In this document: piece by piece, positions 60,623-64,000 of the stretch | Position numbering within the stretch: the first letter of the stretch is position 1 | How the letters are laid out: the number at the start of each line of letters is the position of its first letter | NCBI GenBank assembly: GCA_032988165.1 | Contig: JANTQF010000072.1 | Location: 62,001-126,000, forward strand | Length of the DNA stretch: 64,000 nucleotides | From: Emmonsiellopsis sp. PD_33 | Lineage: Eukaryota; Ascomycota; Eurotiomycetes; Onygenales; Ajellomycetaceae | Direction of reading: 5' to 3' | Notes under the pieces: model-generated | Database searches by the model: none | What the model saw: the letters and a program-made list of their open reading frames with translations, nothing else | What the model was told of the DNA's origin: nothing | Position numbers and translations under genes: made by a program

Positions 60623-63073
60623 CTATCCCCCCTTCAATCGTAGGGGAAATTCCCTACCTTCCTTCTTATCTACCAGATCACCCACCGACTCAGAAATAAT
60701 CCCAAACCCCTTGAAGCAGTCGCCGTTTGTTCGTCGAGATGGAGAATGATCCAGGCACGCATAGAACCCCGTAGGAACAGTTCCAGGCGCAATTTCTGCC
60801 TTCGAGTACCGGTACCATGACTCTGTCGGGGCCGGCAGGGTAGGACCAAACCGGGATGACCTGGAGACAGACCCCGTGGTAACTTCGGCATCGGAGATGG
60901 TCGGTTCTGGTGAAATGAAAGAACGGCTGCCGGTAGGTACAAACTCACCTGTCCTACCCCAGTTTGTTGATACCTGTGCAGACGGATTAGAAAGGGTAGA
61001 CCTGAAGGGTTCATTTTTGGTATTGTTTGGGGGGGGGGAATGGGAATGTTAAGGGGTGGGTCTGGAATACCTTGAGGCCGTGCCCGAATTCCCTACTGCC
61101 AGGATAGATACAAACCGCCGGGTAGACCTTCTCGATATATTCCCCGCCCGGTCCGTCTATATCAAAGCGCACGATTTTTCGGATCGCATTACGAAACGGG
61201 CGTGGCCAGAGCTTCTGGCTACTGAGCGGGATTGCGGGAGCATGAGGGTGATAGGTGAATTCAATGCCAATCATTGGTGTGATTTTTCTCGCATCATCAT
61301 GGCCGAAAAGTACCGATATGCCGGTGAGAAATGGGAGGTAAGCACCCCCCGGCCCCCCGAACTGTGCGTAAGTCATGGGTTGAAAAGGGTGTGTGATTTC
61401 CATGTCACCAACAAAGCACAATTCATTCATATGCATGTTTGGACTCGGGATATCGGGGAACCACATTTGATGGTTCATTAAGATGTCGTGGCGCCTTAAT
61501 TCTAACGGGACTCGGGTTTTCTTGCCCCAGGCCTGGAGATGGAGCAACTTGAATCCCTGGTTTGCCAATCGTTAGCTTCTGTACAGAAGAGCAGGAACAG
61601 GACTCTGACTCACGTCAAATGTAGCCTTCAAAACCTCAATCTGGTCTTGAAATACAAGACGGCGAGACTTGAGGCCCGCATCCGGACATCCTAACCAGGG
61701 CGACAGAGAATTATCGCCAACGACCTGCAGTGCGTGTACGCCCCTCCTTCCAACGGATACATTAAGGCCTTTTACGCAATCCACATCAACAAAGCTTGTG
61801 CCCTCCTTCATGATGTAGCCTAGATAAAGCCTTTTGCTACCAGGAGACACAAATTGCATCCCACCGACGTAGGTTTCGTTCCCATCGTGAACGATCGAGA
61901 CACCAACTTGGGAAATATGTGACGGTAAACGGGTAATCTGAGCATCGATCGACCTGTCTGATTCGGGGTGCGGCCTCGGTGACCTATCCATAAACAAACA
62001 ATGTACTTGGCTCCAGTTCAAGCATTCCAACCTGCTCCGGTAGATGGGTAATAAAGTTGAGTCTCCGCTCCACTCAAGGTCAATCTTTTGCCTGAGAATA
62101 TTGATCAAATGCCAAACCCGCTTTTTGTTCTCCAAAGCCATCGAAATATGCTGAGAATTTGTTTGATGATAGGCGGAAAGCCAATCCCAGCCCTTCGGCT
62201 TATCGATTGCGGCAAAAACATATTCCCGTTCTCCGCCCGGTTGAAATCTCGTAGACCAGAATGTGCTGCTGTGAAGTAAGGGTATAAATGACCGGGAAAC
62301 ACGACGGATACTGAGCATGCTGTTTGTGGGTAGATATGACGCGATTTCTTCAATCAATTCCAGGGGTAACCGGGCGAACGGGTCATGATGTGGCCTTCTA
62401 TGCATTGGGCTCACTGGATTGTTACTCCAGATGGGACGCAGATGCAATCTATTCAGTAAATCTTTAATCGCCTCCGCGGAACATGGATTACTCGTGGCAA
62501 TTTGAGCCGTTGGCGAAGAGTCGATAATCCTGAAGCCTAATGAATCCCACGGGTAGCGGTCCGTTGTATTCACATGTATTAGTCCTTGATATCCGTGGCC
62601 CCAGGGATAGATGAGGTCGGTGGATACAGACGGGGGTGCTGAACGCAGAACCCCAAGTAGCCTACGCAGGGACACATCTCGCCTGGGGTATTGGTCGTTG
62701 AGAAAGCGCCAGCAAACCTCATGAAAAGCATAACCATACTCCTGGCGGTTTCTATACCTTACAGGAATGTGAGTGAAAGCACAGTCCTTATCATCCCATC
62801 GATTGGACGGGTCAACGGGAATACTGTAATGCAATGGACTGGAATCGCGGGGTCCTTCCCGTAAGCCGACACCAGAAAGGCGGACCCTCTCTCCAGAGCG
62901 GTATACTGTCAAGAGATTAGCTAGGATTTGGTGACGTGACATACTCCAAATATTGGATACTAACCAACGCGGTACTCCTGAAACCAGAAACGTGATTCTG
63001 GGAAATCTTCGTGGGGTGCGATTGGCCCACCGCAAATAATGCAGTAGACCGCTAGATAACTAAAGCCATCCAT
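60623..63073 (-). CDS. F-box protein with N-terminal CxxC and long C-terminal domain
   Basis: Exons 63073-62965, 62905-61614, 61556-61071, 60973-60949 and 60906-60623 join in phase to 731 residues. The first exon (MDGFSYLAVYCIICGGPI) is missed if the longest single frame is used. Its CxxC, the WFQEYRVVYRSGERVRLSGVG block, then PVDPSNRWDD and EYGYAFHEVCWRFL are a conserved N-terminal unit of a fungal F-box subfamily. The F-box lies at about 211-250 (DPFARLPLELIEEIASYLP). The C-terminal half includes VGVSIVHDGNETYVGGMQF, VLFGHDDARK, EVTTGSV and GTVPTGFYACLD...GFGIISE, a large uncharacterised domain (I think DUF7600-like). Introns are 59, 57, 97 and 42 nt; exon 4 (25 nt) is the least certain. 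Likely an SCF substrate adaptor; target unknown. Confidence 0.82.
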
Positions 63074-63724
63074 GACAGGGTATGTTCGATATAGAAACTA
63101 GTTGGGGCAAGTCGAGCATTGTGCTAAGAAGATGTGGGCGCATGGACGGGTTGCAGTTCATTAAAATGGTGGATGGGTTTTAGTTCATTGTAGAGGTTGG
63201 GCTCTGCGCCTTGCAAACAAGAAGTCTAATAAAGTGCAGTCGTGAGGTCATACCATTAGGCGGCGGGACGCAGCGGAAGACGACATAGGGGGTCTACCAG
63301 ACATTGTATAAAATCTGAGTTTGGGCTTGGCACTCCCCTTCCCCCTTCTTTGAAGATCTAGCTGCACAAAACCATAAAAACATAGGAAGAGAGTATCTGT
63401 CAAGTATCTGTCAGTCCTGTAAATTTTCATAGTCGGTATAGTGCCACGGGGTATAACAGTGAACCTCAGGATAGACATTCTGCATCGTGGAGAACAAGAA
63501 AGATGACAAGAGGTGGCCCACCCGTGGGTTGAAGAGAAGTTATCTGACTTACAAATTGAAGAACCTCCTTCAGTAAAGAAACCCAATGCGTTCGGGCCGA
63601 ACTATTAAACAGTCTGTAGATTATTAAATTTACCATTTAATAGAAAAACCACTGTTGGAAACCCCCTTAGTAGTGCTATGAACACTTCAACGGCTACGCA
63701 TGTAAACCCAGCCACTCGAAAGCA
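63074..63724. other. Intergenic
   Basis: A 112-codon minus-strand frame (63248-63586) exists but has no recognisable domain and an uneven composition, so it is not called as a gene. Confidence 0.45.
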
Positions 63725-64000
63725 TCATAGGCTGATACGCATGAAGTACTGGAAAAACAACATCGACCACTTCCATGCTGATTCCGTCGTGTTCTCGACT
63801 ATCGATTTACCGCCATGCTTCTGAAGCAGTTCTGCCATGTCCCAACGATGACAGGATGCTGCCAGGGCGTAGGGCGTTTGACGGCTCAAATCTTCCTTGT
63901 TAACTTTGGCCCCATGTTCAAGGAGTAGTTTTACGAGGCCCTTGTGACCTCCTATTATTGCGTAGTGAAGGGGTGTTAGCCGAAGGAGCCTCGCTTCCTG
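63725..64000 (-). CDS. Ankyrin-repeat protein, 3' end (partial)
   Basis: The minus-strand frame enters from the window edge and ends at TGA 63727-63725 (91 residues seen). One full ankyrin repeat is clear (LTPLHYAIIGGHKGLVKLLL, EHGAKVN) and a second follows (RQTPYALAASCHRWDMAELL, QKHGG). A short non-repeat tail ends YFMRISL. Ankyrin repeats bind proteins; in fungi they often form long arrays behind NACHT, F-box or other domains that would lie outside the window. The start is not included. Confidence 0.8.
   Translation of the reverse strand, partial: QEARLLRLTPLHYAIIGGHKGLVKLLLEHGAKVNKEDLSRQTPYALAASCHRWDMAELLQKHGGKSIVENTTESAWKWSMLFFQYFMRISL

Noticed and set aside
1..64000. CRISPR arrays, bacterial-type operons or ribosome binding sites
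   Set aside because: The window is eukaryotic (spliced genes, fungal families); the tandem repeats seen are microsatellites, not spaced direct repeats.

Overview
This window looks like filamentous ascomycete DNA, most likely Eurotiomycetes. Genes carry short GT-AG introns with CTAAC-type branch points and pyrimidine-rich leaders. Intergenic DNA contains the 9-mer TACTCCGTA (or its complement TACGGAGTA) at least seven times. Two transposons have lost essentially all CpG dinucleotides, a hypermutation style I know best from Onygenales such as Coccidioides. The species cannot be fixed from sequence alone.

Layout: 1-231 is the 3' end of an unrecognised plus-strand frame. 1790-3490 holds a dead LtrA-like membrane-protein gene (minus). 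8072-10485 is a four-exon gene whose product joins a SAM-like head, a P-loop NTPase and a C-terminal restriction-endonuclease-like region, the Crinkler-type architecture. 13237-14307 is an F-box gene. 14600-16700 (minus) contains three copies of a small hydrophobic-peptide ORF (MALSI...) sharing upstream DNA and interleaved with small single-pass membrane ORFs. 19260-21092 encodes a DUF1752/DUF3295 regulator. After an 8 kb desert with simple repeats, 29175-30713 (minus) is an F-box gene interrupted by one TGA. 36717-40638 is an 11-exon CCCH plus CHY zinc-finger gene, apparently with one GC-AG intron.

42391-48049 is a complete Copia retrotransposon (minus), with 167-bp LTRs, a 5-bp target duplication, a half-tRNA-type primer site and a polypurine tract. 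Its coding region is destroyed by CpG-directed mutation. 48210-49668 encodes a C3HC/Rsm1-type mRNA export factor, and 50059-52159 encodes the mRNA cap guanine-N7 methyltransferase, so two mRNA-maturation genes sit together. About 52776-60350 is a dead Helitron: Rep-helicase remnants on the minus strand and a DUF3716-like Cys-rich remnant on the plus strand. 60623-63073 (minus) is a five-exon F-box gene, and 63725-64000 (minus) is the 3' end of an ankyrin-repeat gene.

Housekeeping genes (cap methyltransferase, Rsm1, CHY, DUF1752) are therefore interleaved with accessory material: a Crinkler-like gene, F-box and ankyrin genes, a small-peptide cluster and transposons. All exon boundaries were derived by hand from splice consensus and reading phase. 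Family assignments come from motif recognition, not database searches.
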